Source: Arthrobacter sp. zg-Y1110 (GTDB lineage: Bacteria; Actinomycetota; Actinomycetes; Actinomycetales; Micrococcaceae). Taken from it: a DNA stretch of 64,000 nucleotides. The translations under genes were made by a program, and so were the position numbers. The notes below the pieces were generated by a model, which ran no database searches, had not been told where the DNA came from, and saw only the letters and a program-made list of their open reading frames with translations. The DNA lies in NCBI RefSeq assembly GCF_025244865.1, contig NZ_CP104272.1, positions 2,852,001 to 2,916,000 on the forward strand. Reading direction: 5' to 3'. This document shows positions 44,561 through 53,482 of this stretch, in pieces (the stretch's first letter is position 1; each line of letters opens with the position of its first letter).

Positions 44561-45862
44561 CTACTGGAGCGCTTCGACTCCGGTGACGAACTTCTTCCAC
44601 GAAGACTCGGGGTCATCGGATTTGAGGACGTCTACCCGGTCCAGCGCCTGCTGCATCGAGTCATTGATGGCGAAGTAGTTCTGTCCCTTGAACGGGGTAA
44701 CAGTCACGGCTTCAGCGCGGTCGGCAAGGATCTCGCCCACCGGAGCGTCATTGAAGAACGCGTTGGTTGAGCCCGTCAGCTCTTCCATCTCGTAGGCCTC
44801 GACCTGGCTGGGGAAGGTGCCCTTGGAGGCAAAAGCCTTGATCTGCTGCTCCGGAGCGGTGAGCCACTGTGCCAGCTTGATGGCCTCTTCCTGGTTCTTT
44901 CCCTGCGTGGGAACGGTCAGGTAGGAGCCGCCCCAGTTTCCGCCGCCGCCCGGGAAGACGTTGGCGATGTCCCAGCCTTCGACACCGGCAGCGTTGCCCT
45001 CGATGCTGCCCAGCATCCAGCCCGGGCAGAAGGTGGTGGCGAAGGCACCGCTCTGGAAGCCTGCCTCATAATCGTCGGACCACAGCTGCAGGTGAGCGGA
45101 GAGATCCTTGTCCACGGAGTTCTCGAGCACCTGGTTGTAGATGTCCTTCACTTCGGGGTTCTCGGTGGCGATGACCGTTCCGTCGTTTTCCTCGTAGGCG
45201 TTCTCGACCTGGTTGATCATGCCCTGGTAGGCGGACATTGCGGAGTCGTACCAGGCGGCGTCGGACTTCGCCGTGAACTGTTCGCCGATTTCGAAGTAGT
45301 GGTCCCAGTCGCCTTCGAGCAGCTCCGCAACTTCCTCGCGGTCCGTCGGCAGGCCCGCTGCTGCGAACAGGTCCGAGCGGTAGCAGATAGCCTGCGGGCC
45401 GACGTCGGTGCCGTAGCCGATCAGCTTTCCATCCTCCGTGGTCGCGCCCTCGACCTTCCAGTCCAGCCAGCGGCCTTCCACCTCGGGGCTGGCCAGGTCC
45501 GCGAACTGGTCCGGGTACTGCTTGAGTTCCGGCAGCCAGTCCACTTCGATGCCCTCGATGTCCGAGAGGCCCGAACCGGCAGCGAGCTTGGTGTTCAGGT
45601 TGTCCCGGGCATTGTTGGAGGTGGCCTTCTTGTCATGCACGATCTTGATGTCGGGGTTCGCCTCCTGGTACTCCTCGAGCAGCTCCTCGTAGCCCCACTC
45701 GTTGAAGGTGCTGATGCTGAGCGTGACCTGGCCGTCCCCTCCTTCGGAAGCTCCGTCGTCTCCCCCGCCGCATGCGGTCAGGAGAAGGGCTGCGGCTGCA
45801 ACGGATGCGGCAAGCGCAGGTCCGCGGCGTGCACGGCCGGCGGAAGTGGGTTTGGTACTCAT
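44561..45862 (-). CDS. cebE: Cello-oligosaccharide ABC transporter binding lipoprotein CebE
   Basis: This 433-residue extracellular solute-binding lipoprotein has a signal peptide (residues 1-31) ending in the lipobox LTAC, followed by a GGGDDGASEGG spacer. The mature part fits family-1 sugar-binding proteins (ISTFNEWGYEELLEEYQEANPDIKI; GWDIANVFPGGGGNWGGSYLTVP). An aaaggag site sets the ATG at 45862; longer readings are not supported. It is the first gene of the ceb operon. Confidence 0.93.
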   Translation of the reverse strand: MSTKPTSAGRARRGPALAASVAAAALLLTACGGGDDGASEGGDGQVTLSISTFNEWGYEELLEEYQEANPDIKIVHDKKATSNNARDNLNTKLAAGSGLSDIEGIEVDWLPELKQYPDQFADLASPEVEGRWLDWKVEGATTEDGKLIGYGTDVGPQAICYRSDLFAAAGLPTDREEVAELLEGDWDHYFEIGEQFTAKSDAAWYDSAMSAYQGMINQVENAYEENDGTVIATENPEVKDIYNQVLENSVDKDLSAHLQLWSDDYEAGFQSGAFATTFCPGWMLGSIEGNAAGVEGWDIANVFPGGGGNWGGSYLTVPTQGKNQEEAIKLAQWLTAPEQQIKAFASKGTFPSQVEAYEMEELTGSTNAFFNDAPVGEILADRAEAVTVTPFKGQNYFAINDSMQQALDRVDVLKSDDPESSWKKFVTGVEALQ

Positions 45863-45980
45863 TGCTGACTCCTTTGTCATAATCCGGGTGTCGAAGCACG
45901 AGTGTCCGCGGTACCTCCGCGTTCCGTGCCGCTGCCTTACGGATGCGCCCTGCTGCCGAACCGGCCGCCAAGAAAAATGG

Positions 45981-45994
45981 TGGGAGCGCTCCCA
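45981..45994. promoter_or_regulatory. CebR box, proximal
   Basis: tgggagcgctccca is a perfect 14-bp palindrome identical to the CebR box described in Streptomyces. It lies downstream of the inferred cebE core promoter, about 118 bp before the cebE ATG. Confidence 0.92.
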
Positions 45995-46008
45995 CAAGCG
46001 ATGAGCCA

Positions 46009-46037
46009 ATCGTGATGTGTGCTGAATCACATGTCAA
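46009..46037 (-). promoter_or_regulatory. cebE core promoter
   Basis: On the minus strand a perfect ttgaca (46037-46032) is followed, after 17 bp, by cacgat (46014-46009). The -10 is weak. The element is bracketed by the two CebR boxes, so repression should be tight. Confidence 0.6.
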
Positions 46038-46038
46038 G

Positions 46039-46052
46039 TGGGAGCGCTCCCA
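46039..46052. promoter_or_regulatory. CebR box, distal
   Basis: The second copy of tgggagcgctccca abuts the -35 element on its upstream side. The two boxes are 58 bp apart, centre to centre. The rest of the 45863-46234 gap, from the box to the dedA terminator, shows no gene. Confidence 0.92.
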
Positions 46053-46167
46053 CACTTTTCGTAGAAGTGATCCCAGCTGCGTATCCGCAGGTCAAACCGC
46101 AGATGGCGGCCCGGCGGTTACAAAATCGTTACCGAGGGATGCCTCCGCGCACGGCTCCTGCGGGCGC

Positions 46168-46196
46168 AAAAAGGCCCGGACCAATCGGTCCGGGCC
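46168..46196 (-). terminator. Intrinsic terminator of dedA
   Basis: On the minus strand the stem ggcccggacc / ggtccgggcc (46196-46187 and 46182-46173, 4-nt loop) is followed by five T (46172-46168). It lies about 40 bp after the dedA stop. Confidence 0.85.
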
Positions 46197-46234
46197 TGCT
46201 TGCGCTGAACATTCTCCAGCCGGGGCTTCGACGG

Positions 46235-47146
46235 CTACTCGACCGCGCCTGCACCTTCCACGTTCGGCTTCGGTGCGGTGACGCGGCGGCCCTCCGCGGG
46301 ACCGGTGTGGCGGCCGGAGTGTTCGACGACGTCGGATGCACGTGCGGTCTCGGCGTTGCGCTCCGGTACGGCGCCGGCTTCGGTTGCTGAAGCAGTGGCT
46401 TCGGTGCTGCTGTCCTTGCCGTCGTCCTCCTCGTCATCATCCTTGGTTGCGGCCTTGTGGGACTGGCGCAGAACCTCAATGACAATCGGAATCACGGAGA
46501 GCACCACCACGGCCACGAAGATCAGGTCGAGGTTTTCCCGGACAAAGGGCACACGGTCACCGAGGACGTAGCCCAGGAGGGTCACGCCGACGCCCCAGAC
46601 GAACGCGCCCACCGCGTTGAACGAGACGAACGCCTTGTAGTTCATCTCGGCAACACCGGCCACCACCGGGGTGAAGGTCCGAACCACAGGTACGAACCGG
46701 GCCAGGATCACGGCTTTGCCGCCGTGGTGGTCAAAGAACACCTGGGCGCGTCTTACGTTCTCCCGTTTGAAGAGCCTGCTGTCCGGCCGGTTGAAGACGG
46801 CGGGGCCGGCCTTCCTGCCAATGTAATAGCCCGTCTGGTCCCCTACGAAGGCGCTGATGAAGACCAGGACAGCAAGCAGCCACACGTTAATGTCGATGGT
46901 GCCCGTAGCCACCAGGAGCCCGGCGGTAAACAGGAGGGAATCCCCCGGCAGGAAGAAGCCGATAAGCAGCCCGGTTTCTGCAAACACGATGCCGCAGACC
47001 ATCAGGACCACCCACGGTGCGAGGGCCGGGTCGGCAAGGAATACCTGGGGGTCCAGCCACTCAGGCAAAAGGGAAGACGTTGGAGGGCGGACAGGACCGG
47101 AGACGGCTGTGGCCGCAGAGAGAGTCACCTCACTAGGGTACGCCAC
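46235..47146 (-). CDS. DedA-family membrane protein
   Basis: This 303-residue membrane protein has the DedA/SNARE-associated domain: AETGLLIGFFLPGDSLLFTAGLL near residue 55, GDQTGYYIGRKAGP near residue 103, and FARFVPVVRTFTPVVAG-type block (ILARFVPVVRTFTP) near residue 147. Bacterial DedA proteins are implicated in undecaprenyl phosphate or phospholipid flipping across the membrane. The last 70 residues are a charged, disordered tail rich in Asp/Glu and Ala, longer than usual. It stands alone and ends at a strong terminator. Confidence 0.9.
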   Translation of the reverse strand: MAYPSEVTLSAATAVSGPVRPPTSSLLPEWLDPQVFLADPALAPWVVLMVCGIVFAETGLLIGFFLPGDSLLFTAGLLVATGTIDINVWLLAVLVFISAFVGDQTGYYIGRKAGPAVFNRPDSRLFKRENVRRAQVFFDHHGGKAVILARFVPVVRTFTPVVAGVAEMNYKAFVSFNAVGAFVWGVGVTLLGYVLGDRVPFVRENLDLIFVAVVVLSVIPIVIEVLRQSHKAATKDDDEEDDGKDSSTEATASATEAGAVPERNAETARASDVVEHSGRHTGPAEGRRVTAPKPNVEGAGAVE

Positions 47147-47220
47147 GGCCTCCGGCCGATCCCCGACTGTCTGTAAGTTCGGTCCGCAGGGCGGTCTGCC
47201 TACCGGGACCGCCGGAATCC

Positions 47221-47266
47221 TTGACAGCCGAACGCATGGCGGGATTACCTAATGAACATTCGGTAA
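47221..47266 (+). promoter_or_regulatory. paaI promoter with TetR-type operator
   Basis: A perfect ttgaca (47221-47226) is followed after 18 bp by ttacct (47245-47250). A 22-bp palindrome (47245-47266; core ACCTAATGAACATTCGGT, 9 of 11 base pairs matched) overlaps the -10 and ends 14 bp before the paaI ATG. It resembles the boxes before paaA and paaZ. Confidence 0.75.
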
Positions 47267-47280
47267 AGAAAAGAGGTCCC

Positions 47281-47775
47281 ATGGCTGACACCGAGGTTCC
47301 CCGGGTCACATCCCCTGCCCATCCTCTCCTGGTCGACGACGCCGCCTCGGCTTGGATGGGCATCGATGTGGTGGAAACCGGCTCCGGCACGGCACGTATT
47401 TCGATGCTTCTCCGCCCGCAGATGGTCAACGGTTTCGGCATCGGGCACGGCGGGATGGTCTTCGCGTTTGCCGACACGGCCTTCGCCCTGGCCTGCAATC
47501 CGGAAGACGGCGGGCCGGCACGGGAACGGGAACACATCACGGTGGCTGCCGGTGCCGACGTCACCTTCCTGGCTCCGGCCAGGGCGGGTGACCGGCTGAC
47601 TGCTTCCGCCGAGCACCGTGCCGGCAACGGCCGCAGCGGCGTCTACGACGTTGAGGTGCGGTCCGAACGTCCCGACGGGACCGCCGCCGTCGTCGCCCTC
47701 TTCCGCGGACGCTCGCGCACCATCCCCAACCCCGCCCGGACACCGTCCGGCGCCTCGACCGAAGGCCGCCCATGA
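47281..47775 (+). CDS. paaI: Hydroxyphenylacetyl-CoA thioesterase
   Basis: This 164-residue hotdog-fold thioesterase releases CoA from stalled phenylacetate intermediates. PaaI marks are LVDDAASAWMGIDVVETGSGTA and NGFGIGHGGMVFAFADTAFALACN, the latter with the active-site Asp on the central helix. An aagagg site precedes the ATG at 47281. It is the first gene of paaI-paaK-paaR, and its stop overlaps the paaK ATG. Confidence 0.9.
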   Translation: MADTEVPRVTSPAHPLLVDDAASAWMGIDVVETGSGTARISMLLRPQMVNGFGIGHGGMVFAFADTAFALACNPEDGGPAREREHITVAAGADVTFLAPARAGDRLTASAEHRAGNGRSGVYDVEVRSERPDGTAAVVALFRGRSRTIPNPARTPSGASTEGRP

Positions 47776-49124
47776 GAGCCCCCTCCGCTCCGATCAAGTC
47801 CGCCGCAGCCGATCCTTCGACGCTGGACCCGGAGGAACGCATGAGCCGGGACGAACTGGAGGCCCTCCAGTTGAAGCGTCTGAAGCAGACCGTCGCCTAC
47901 GCGTACGAACGGGTTCCGCTGTACCGGCGCAAGTTCGACGACGCCGGCGTGCACCCCTCCGACCTGGGCGAACTGAGCGACCTCGCTCGGTTCCCGTACA
48001 CCACGAAGGAGGACCTGCGCTCTACCTATCCGTTTGGCATGTTCGCCGTCCCGCAGCAGCAGGTGGCCCGCATCCACGCATCCTCCGGAACCACGGGGCG
48101 GCCCACCGTCGTCGGCTACACGGCCGGGGACCTGGACCGCTGGAGCTCCCTGGTGGCCCGTTCGCTGCGTGCCTCCGGAGTGCGTCAGGGATACAAGGTG
48201 CACAATGCCTACGGTTACGGTCTCTTCACCGGCGGGTTGGGGGCCCACTTCGGCGCGGAGAGACTCGGCTGCACGGTGATCCCCGTTTCCGGCGGGCAGA
48301 CGGAGCGGCAGGCCCAGCTCATCGTGGACTTCGAACCGGACACCATCCTCTGCACGCCCACCTACCTGCTGGCCATTGCCGATGCGATTGCAGCGGCCGG
48401 CATCGATCCGCGCTCGACTTCGCTGAAGAACGCGGTTCTCGGGGCGGAGCCGTGGACCGAGGAAATGCGGCACGAACTCGAAACGCTGATGGACCTGGAC
48501 GCGTGCGACATTTACGGACTCTCGGAAGTCATGGGGCCGGGCGTGGCCGGCGAGTGCGTGGAGAGCAAGGACGGGGCCCATATCTGGGAGGATCACTTCC
48601 GGCCGGAGATCATCGACCCGTTTGACGAGACCCGGGTCCTGGGCGACGGCGAACCGGGCGAGCTGGTTTTTACCTCCCTGACCAAGGAGGCGCTGCCGAT
48701 CATCCGCTACCGGACCCATGACCTCACCCGCCTGCTGCCCGGCACTGCCCGGCCATCCATGCGCAGGATGGGACGCATCACCGGCCGCAGCGACGACATG
48801 ATCATCCTGCGCGGCGTCAACCTCTTCCCCACCCAGATCGAGGAAATCGCCCTGCGCATCCCGGCCCTGAGCCCGCACTTCCAGCTCGAAATCACCCGCC
48901 CGGGACGCATGGATGAGCTCACGGTCCGGATCGAGCGCCGTGAGGATGCCACGACGCCGGACTCCGCGGCGGCGGCATCGGAGCTCGCCGCGCAGGTCAA
49001 GATCCACGTCGGTTCCTCCTGCCTCGTTGAGGTGGTCGACCCCGGGACGCTGGCACGCTCCAGCGGCAAGCTCCGCCGGATCTACGACCTGCGCCGCGGC
49101 ACCGATACCGCCTCAGCGCAGTGA
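47772..49124 (+). CDS. paaK: Phenylacetate-CoA ligase
   Basis: This 450-residue adenylating enzyme activates phenylacetate to phenylacetyl-CoA, the first pathway step. The ATP-binding loop is HASSGTTGRPTVVGYT near residue 98, the adenine block YGLSEVMGPGVA near residue 244 and the hinge/C-domain GRSDDMIILRGVNLFPTQIEE near residue 336. The ATG overlaps the paaI stop as ATGA. A TetR gene follows within 30 bp. Confidence 0.95.
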   Translation: MRAPSAPIKSAAADPSTLDPEERMSRDELEALQLKRLKQTVAYAYERVPLYRRKFDDAGVHPSDLGELSDLARFPYTTKEDLRSTYPFGMFAVPQQQVARIHASSGTTGRPTVVGYTAGDLDRWSSLVARSLRASGVRQGYKVHNAYGYGLFTGGLGAHFGAERLGCTVIPVSGGQTERQAQLIVDFEPDTILCTPTYLLAIADAIAAAGIDPRSTSLKNAVLGAEPWTEEMRHELETLMDLDACDIYGLSEVMGPGVAGECVESKDGAHIWEDHFRPEIIDPFDETRVLGDGEPGELVFTSLTKEALPIIRYRTHDLTRLLPGTARPSMRRMGRITGRSDDMIILRGVNLFPTQIEEIALRIPALSPHFQLEITRPGRMDELTVRIERREDATTPDSAAAASELAAQVKIHVGSSCLVEVVDPGTLARSSGKLRRIYDLRRGTDTASAQ

Positions 49125-49153
49125 ACCGCCCGTTGACGTGGGAAAATAGCGCC

Positions 49154-49852
49154 ATGCCTGCCGCCGCCGGAGCTTCCTCCGAACCTGCTCCCGTTCCCGC
49201 TGCCGATGCTGGATCCGCCGCGTCCGCCGCCGCCGTCGGCCCTGCCTCCGACCCGGCGTCCGGGCCGCGCCGGGGCCGGCCGGGATACGACCAGCAGACA
49301 GTACTGAACGTGGCCGTGGACGTCTTCAACCGGCACGGCTATGAAGCCACGTCCATGGGAATCCTGGCCGAAAACCTGGGCATCACGAAGTCGGCGATCT
49401 ACCACCATGTGCCGTCCAAGGGTGATCTGCTGCGCCTGGCGCTGGACTATGCGCTGGACGGGCTCGAGGCGGTGCTGGATGATCCGCGGGCTTCGGCCGG
49501 TGCCGCGGATGCCCGGCTGGAATTCGTGCTGCGCGGCACCATCGAGGTGCTGACGGAGCGACTGCCGTTCGTCACGCTGCTACTGCGGCTCCGGGGCAAC
49601 ACCGACGTTGAACGCAGTGCGTTGGCCCGGCGCCGGGAGTTCGACCACCGGGTGGCGGGACTCGTGGACGCGGCCCGGCGCGAGGGTTCGGTGCGGAGCG
49701 ACATTGATCCGCGCACCACCACGCGCCTGCTGTTCGGCACCATCAACTCGATCGTGGAATGGTACAAACCCGGCGGTCCGCTGCCCGCGCAGAAGCTCGC
49801 GGACAACATCATCACCATGGTCTTTGACGGGTTGCACACCCGCCGCTCTTGA
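49154..49852 (+). CDS. paaR: TetR-family regulator, PaaR-like
   Basis: This 232-residue repressor has an Ala-rich disordered N-terminus (about 40 residues) and a TetR helix-turn-helix (VLNVAVDVFNRHGYEATSM...LGITKSAIYHHVPSKGDLL, residues about 50-95). The C-terminal ligand domain is variable as usual. It follows paaI and paaK as a probable third gene of that operon. TetR-type PaaR proteins that respond to phenylacetyl-CoA are known in other bacteria. A GTG at 49121 overlapping the paaK stop would add 11 residues; I use the ATG with a gggaaa site. Confidence 0.85.
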   Translation: MPAAAGASSEPAPVPAADAGSAASAAAVGPASDPASGPRRGRPGYDQQTVLNVAVDVFNRHGYEATSMGILAENLGITKSAIYHHVPSKGDLLRLALDYALDGLEAVLDDPRASAGAADARLEFVLRGTIEVLTERLPFVTLLLRLRGNTDVERSALARRREFDHRVAGLVDAARREGSVRSDIDPRTTTRLLFGTINSIVEWYKPGGPLPAQKLADNIITMVFDGLHTRRS

Positions 49853-49968
49853 GGGCAGTGCTTTCCACTAAAAGACAGGTAGCCTCCCTGTCCCTGCCTT
49901 GAATCCGAAGCGCTTAGCCTGCTCTTACCGAAGCATCGTGCCGCGGCACGCGTATGTGAGGAGTATTC

Positions 49969-50136
49969 ATGAAACTGCCTGCCCGGATCGCCGTTGCCTT
50001 TTTATGTTTTCTCGCCGTTGCGGCCTTTCTGGCCTTCGCATCGGACAACAAGGCATTGATCGGACTTCCTGGTGCCCTTTTCGTGGGCTACGTGTCCGCA
50101 CAGACCTACCAGCACCGGCAGAGCCCCAACAAGTGA
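49969..50136 (+). CDS. 55-residue membrane protein
   Basis: This small open frame begins MKLPARIAVAFLCFLAVAAF and has two hydrophobic stretches (about residues 6-24 and 30-45) and a polar C-terminus ending QHRQSPNK. A gaggag site lies seven bases before the ATG. It fills the gap between paaR and the next gene. Its function is unknown. The good ribosome site, two-segment pattern and clean stop support a real gene. Confidence 0.65.
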   Translation: MKLPARIAVAFLCFLAVAAFLAFASDNKALIGLPGALFVGYVSAQTYQHRQSPNK

Positions 50137-50213
50137 GCCGGAAGAGGAGGGTGGCGTTGTGGGCGACCCGGCGCGGCAGCTGCTGAGCCGGTCCGGCGTG
50201 CAAGGATGGGCGC

Positions 50214-51260
50214 ATGATGTCGCCGGCAGAACAGCTCGTTGAGGGACCGCGCGGACGGCGCCTGTGCCTTGAACTTGCGGCCGAGCTGGATCCGGATATC
50301 CGCTCGGCGGTGTTCTGGCTGGGCTACGAACTCGACCCCGGGAAAGGAACTTCAACGGTATTGTTCGGCTCCGCCGGCCCCGGTGACCTGCCCTCGCCCG
50401 ATCACCTCGCAGCCGGGATTCTGTCCCTGGATCTCCGCCGCCTGGATGGCGAACAGATCCAGGCGGCCCTCCAACGGTCCGTCGACACGGCACGGTACTG
50501 GCAGGAACCCGACGGTGAGGATGCGCTGGCCGCACTCCCGGTCATCCGCAACGCCCTTCACCACGTGGCTGAAGGGGCGCTGGGCGCACCGGCGGCACAG
50601 TGGTGGGGCCGACCCGGCCCGCCGGAACAGTGGGCCATCGACTGGCGGCCGGCGGAGGACCCGGCACCCCTGCCCCGGGATCCCCAAGGCACCCTGCAGA
50701 AGTGGGGCACAGCTGTCCGCACCGAGGAAGCGCTGGCCGCCAAGGACCGGCCGCAGGATCCGCGGGCACCTTTCAGCGGAAGCTGGTGGTCCATCCCGCT
50801 CGGGCTGGTCCGCACCGTCGGGCAGATTCCCGCCGGATTGAGCCTCGTCGAGGACTCGAGTGATGTGGAAGAAGCGACCGCAATTCCGGTTAGCGGCATC
50901 GGCAGGATCCTCCACATCCGCTCCCCCGAGGACTGGACTGCCCTGTGCCGTGCCTATCCGCTGGAGGTCACTGCCTCCCGCCGACATGACTGGTTTCGCA
51001 CCACGGGACGCGCCGGCCGCTGGGTGATCCCGGACTGGGAACGCGCAGCAGGACAATGGGACGCCGTGCACCTGACTGTCCTGGGCTACCTCGGCAGTGC
51101 AGGGCATGCCCTCCCCGTCGACGCCGGCACCTCCTCAGTGATCGCAGGGTGGGACCCGGACAGCACCTTGTGGCTGACTGACCGCGTCCGAGAGAACGGC
51201 GGGCCTCGGCAGGTTTGGCGGCGGGAACAAATGGGTGACGTCTGGTTCCGTGTCAGCTGA
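50214..51260 (+). CDS. Hypothetical protein, 348 residues, unrecognised family
   Basis: I do not recognise this protein. It has no signal peptide or membrane segment, is rich in Trp (for example APAAQWWGRPGPPEQWAIDW near residue 125 and SWWSIPLG near 187), and ends with WRREQMGDVWFRVS. The segment HIRSPEDWTALCRAYPLEVTASRRHDWFRTTGRAGRWVIPDWERAA (about 235-280) looks like a compact domain that accepts a bound ligand, as in ADP-ribosyltransferase-like or DUF proteins, but no catalytic motif is clear. It overlaps the convergent MFS gene by 8 bp. Confidence 0.7.
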   Translation: MMSPAEQLVEGPRGRRLCLELAAELDPDIRSAVFWLGYELDPGKGTSTVLFGSAGPGDLPSPDHLAAGILSLDLRRLDGEQIQAALQRSVDTARYWQEPDGEDALAALPVIRNALHHVAEGALGAPAAQWWGRPGPPEQWAIDWRPAEDPAPLPRDPQGTLQKWGTAVRTEEALAAKDRPQDPRAPFSGSWWSIPLGLVRTVGQIPAGLSLVEDSSDVEEATAIPVSGIGRILHIRSPEDWTALCRAYPLEVTASRRHDWFRTTGRAGRWVIPDWERAAGQWDAVHLTVLGYLGSAGHALPVDAGTSSVIAGWDPDSTLWLTDRVRENGGPRQVWRREQMGDVWFRVS

Positions 51261-52593
51261 CCCTGTCCCCGGCCCCTGCAGGCCGGGACGTTAAGCGGCG
51301 GCCGGGACTAGGGATGGTACGGAGCCGCAGGAACGCGGGGGTGAGCATCGGAACCGCGGAGAGCACCAGCCCGACGGCGCCGACCAGGACGCCGGCGCGG
51401 ACCCCCAGCGTTTCGCCGACGACGCCGGCCAGCAGGGCGCCCAGCGGAATCGAGCCGTACATCACCTGGGTATAGGCACCGGCGGAGCGGGTGAGTTCAT
51501 CCCGCGGAATGAGCTGCTGGCGCATCGTCAGCGAGTAGACATTGGCGTTGCCCTCGCCGATACCACGCAGCAACATGACTGCAGCAATGACCCCCGCCAT
51601 TGTCCATCCGGTTAACGGCCAGACCGGCAGCAACAGCGGAACCGCGCAGGAGAGCACCAGCGAAACGGCGAATGCCGGGCCAAGGCCTGCTTTGTCGGCC
51701 AGGCGGAGCGCAACCAGGGTGCCGAGCAGACCGCCGACACCGGCTCCGGCCAGCGCCAGGCCGTACGCACCAACACCGACGTCCTGCTGCTGCACCGCCC
51801 AGAGAATCAGGTTCAGCATCAGGATCTGTTCCGCCGCGTTATAGGTGGCCGCATGGACGGTCAAGGCGCGCAGATGGCGGTCACCGAACAGGATCCGCAG
51901 TCCGGTGAGGAGGGTGGGCCGCTTCTCCGGAACCGGGCTCCGGCTCTCCTCCCCCGCAGGCATCGAGGCCCTCGACGCCGGAGCCGCCGCAACGGCACGT
52001 TGTTCCCGGGGGCGGCTCGAGGCCACTCCCGCAGCGGAAGCCAGATGTCCAAGCATGGTGGCGATCAAGGCGCCGGGAGCACCCACCGCCGAGACCAGCA
52101 GACCGGCCAGCCCCGGGCCGCCGATTTCCGTAACGGTCCGAGTGGCTTGGACGGCACGGTTGGCCGGCGCGAGGTCCTGATCCGTAACGAGGGCGGGGAC
52201 AAAGGCGAAGGCCGATAACCCGAAGATCAGGGCGCAGCAGCCGCTGAGGAAGGTGACTGCTGCCAGCAGGGGGACGCTGAGCCATCCCCCGGCCCAGGCC
52301 AGGGGAATCTGTGCCAGTAGCACGCATTGGGCAAGATCGGCCGCCACCATGGAGCGCCGCTGGTCCCGACCCTGCAGGAGATGGCCGGCCACCAGCGAGA
52401 ACAACAGGTACGGCAGCGTGCCGGCCGCAGCGACAAGGCTGACCGCCGCCGGCCCGGCATCGAGGGCGATGGCTGTAACCAGCGGAACGGCGATGCCCGT
52501 GATCTGGGCGCCGGCACTGGCAGCGCCCTGCCCCAGCCAGTAGCGGCGGAAACTGCGGTCGGTGCGCAGCAGCACCCAGCTTGGGTCCTTCAT
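51253..52593 (-). CDS. MFS transporter (EntS/MFS_3-like exporter)
   Basis: This 446-residue protein has about twelve hydrophobic segments. The N-terminal RTDRSFRRYWLGQGAASAGAQITGIAVPL and VPALVTDQDLAPANRAVQATRTVTEIGGPGLAGLL match the enterobactin-exporter-like MFS_3 group, often multidrug or siderophore exporters. A charged central loop occupies residues about 190-220. The cargo is unknown. It is divergent from a CGNR-type protein across 206 bp, a pattern often seen for exporters and their regulators. Confidence 0.82.
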   Translation of the reverse strand: MKDPSWVLLRTDRSFRRYWLGQGAASAGAQITGIAVPLVTAIALDAGPAAVSLVAAAGTLPYLLFSLVAGHLLQGRDQRRSMVAADLAQCVLLAQIPLAWAGGWLSVPLLAAVTFLSGCCALIFGLSAFAFVPALVTDQDLAPANRAVQATRTVTEIGGPGLAGLLVSAVGAPGALIATMLGHLASAAGVASSRPREQRAVAAAPASRASMPAGEESRSPVPEKRPTLLTGLRILFGDRHLRALTVHAATYNAAEQILMLNLILWAVQQQDVGVGAYGLALAGAGVGGLLGTLVALRLADKAGLGPAFAVSLVLSCAVPLLLPVWPLTGWTMAGVIAAVMLLRGIGEGNANVYSLTMRQQLIPRDELTRSAGAYTQVMYGSIPLGALLAGVVGETLGVRAGVLVGAVGLVLSAVPMLTPAFLRLRTIPSPGRRLTSRPAGAGDRVS

Positions 52594-52799
52594 ACCGAGA
52601 CCCTCCGCTGCACTGCGTTTGCGGAGGTGACGGGCAATAATGAAGGCATGTGCCGGATATGGAGACCCACTGCGACGAAGAATCGAGTCATGCGGTCGGG
52701 ACGACGAGCCATCCTTGATCGCGCTGATGCGTGCATACCTGGGTCCCCTGCCGGCTTGTCCTTGTCCGTTGCTCCGGCATACGTTACCGGCAATCGACT

Positions 52800-53450
52800 A
52801 TGAGCGGTAACACTTTGGAACAAAATGTTCCTGCGGACAGCGGATACCCGGAGCCGGGCGGGCGCGCACCGGCCCCTGCTCCCCTGCGGCTCCTCCAGGT
52901 GTTCGCCAATACTGCGGACCGGGAAGCCGGGAAGGACGCACTGGACAACCCCGGCGGACTGGCGGACTGGCTGGCCGGCTACGGGCTGGTCGGGGCAGGC
53001 ACGCAGGCTACTGAGGAGGATCTTGCCCTGGCGCTCGACCTACGGGAGGGGCTGCGCTCCCTCTTCCTCACGCACCACGACGGCGGGGACCGCGCGGCTG
53101 CGCACGACGACGGCGGGCACCTGCACGGCACGCCGGCACCCGACGTCGCCACCGGCCTGCAGCGCCTTGACCGTGCCCTGGAGCAGCTTCCGGTTCGGGT
53201 CATGGTCGCCGGAGGAGAGCCGCGCGTCGAGCCGGTGCCCCAGCCTCCGGTGCGCGAAGCACTCGCCCGCATCGGTGCCGTCCTGGTCCATGCCGACCCG
53301 GCCCAGCTTCAGCGCCTGAAAGCGTGTCGCCGGGACGTCTGCCGCTGGGTCTTCTTCGACACTTCACGCAACCGGGGCGGAACCTGGTGCGCCATGGAGA
53401 TCTGCGGCGCCCGCACGAAGATGCAGGCCTACCGCAAACGGAATGCCTAG
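52800..53450 (+). CDS. CGNR zinc-finger / ABATE-domain protein
   Basis: This 216-residue protein has an N-terminal ABATE-like domain (about residues 30-165) and a C-terminal CGNR zinc finger: CRRDVCRWVFFDTSRNRGGTWCAMEICGARTKM, where four cysteines bind zinc and the N of CGNR is A here. The family is thought to bind nucleic acid and regulate stress or antibiotic genes. It is divergent from an MFS exporter. A His/Asp-rich insert lies near residue 105. Confidence 0.8.
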   Translation: MSGNTLEQNVPADSGYPEPGGRAPAPAPLRLLQVFANTADREAGKDALDNPGGLADWLAGYGLVGAGTQATEEDLALALDLREGLRSLFLTHHDGGDRAAAHDDGGHLHGTPAPDVATGLQRLDRALEQLPVRVMVAGGEPRVEPVPQPPVREALARIGAVLVHADPAQLQRLKACRRDVCRWVFFDTSRNRGGTWCAMEICGARTKMQAYRKRNA

Positions 53451-53482
53451 CCCGAACTCCTGGCCCGCCCCCTTCCGGGGAC

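Noticed and set aside
44467..44561. cebE-cebF gap as a full transcription stop
   Set aside because: The hairpin lacks a T-run and no promoter is seen before cebF, so read-through into the permease genes is required.
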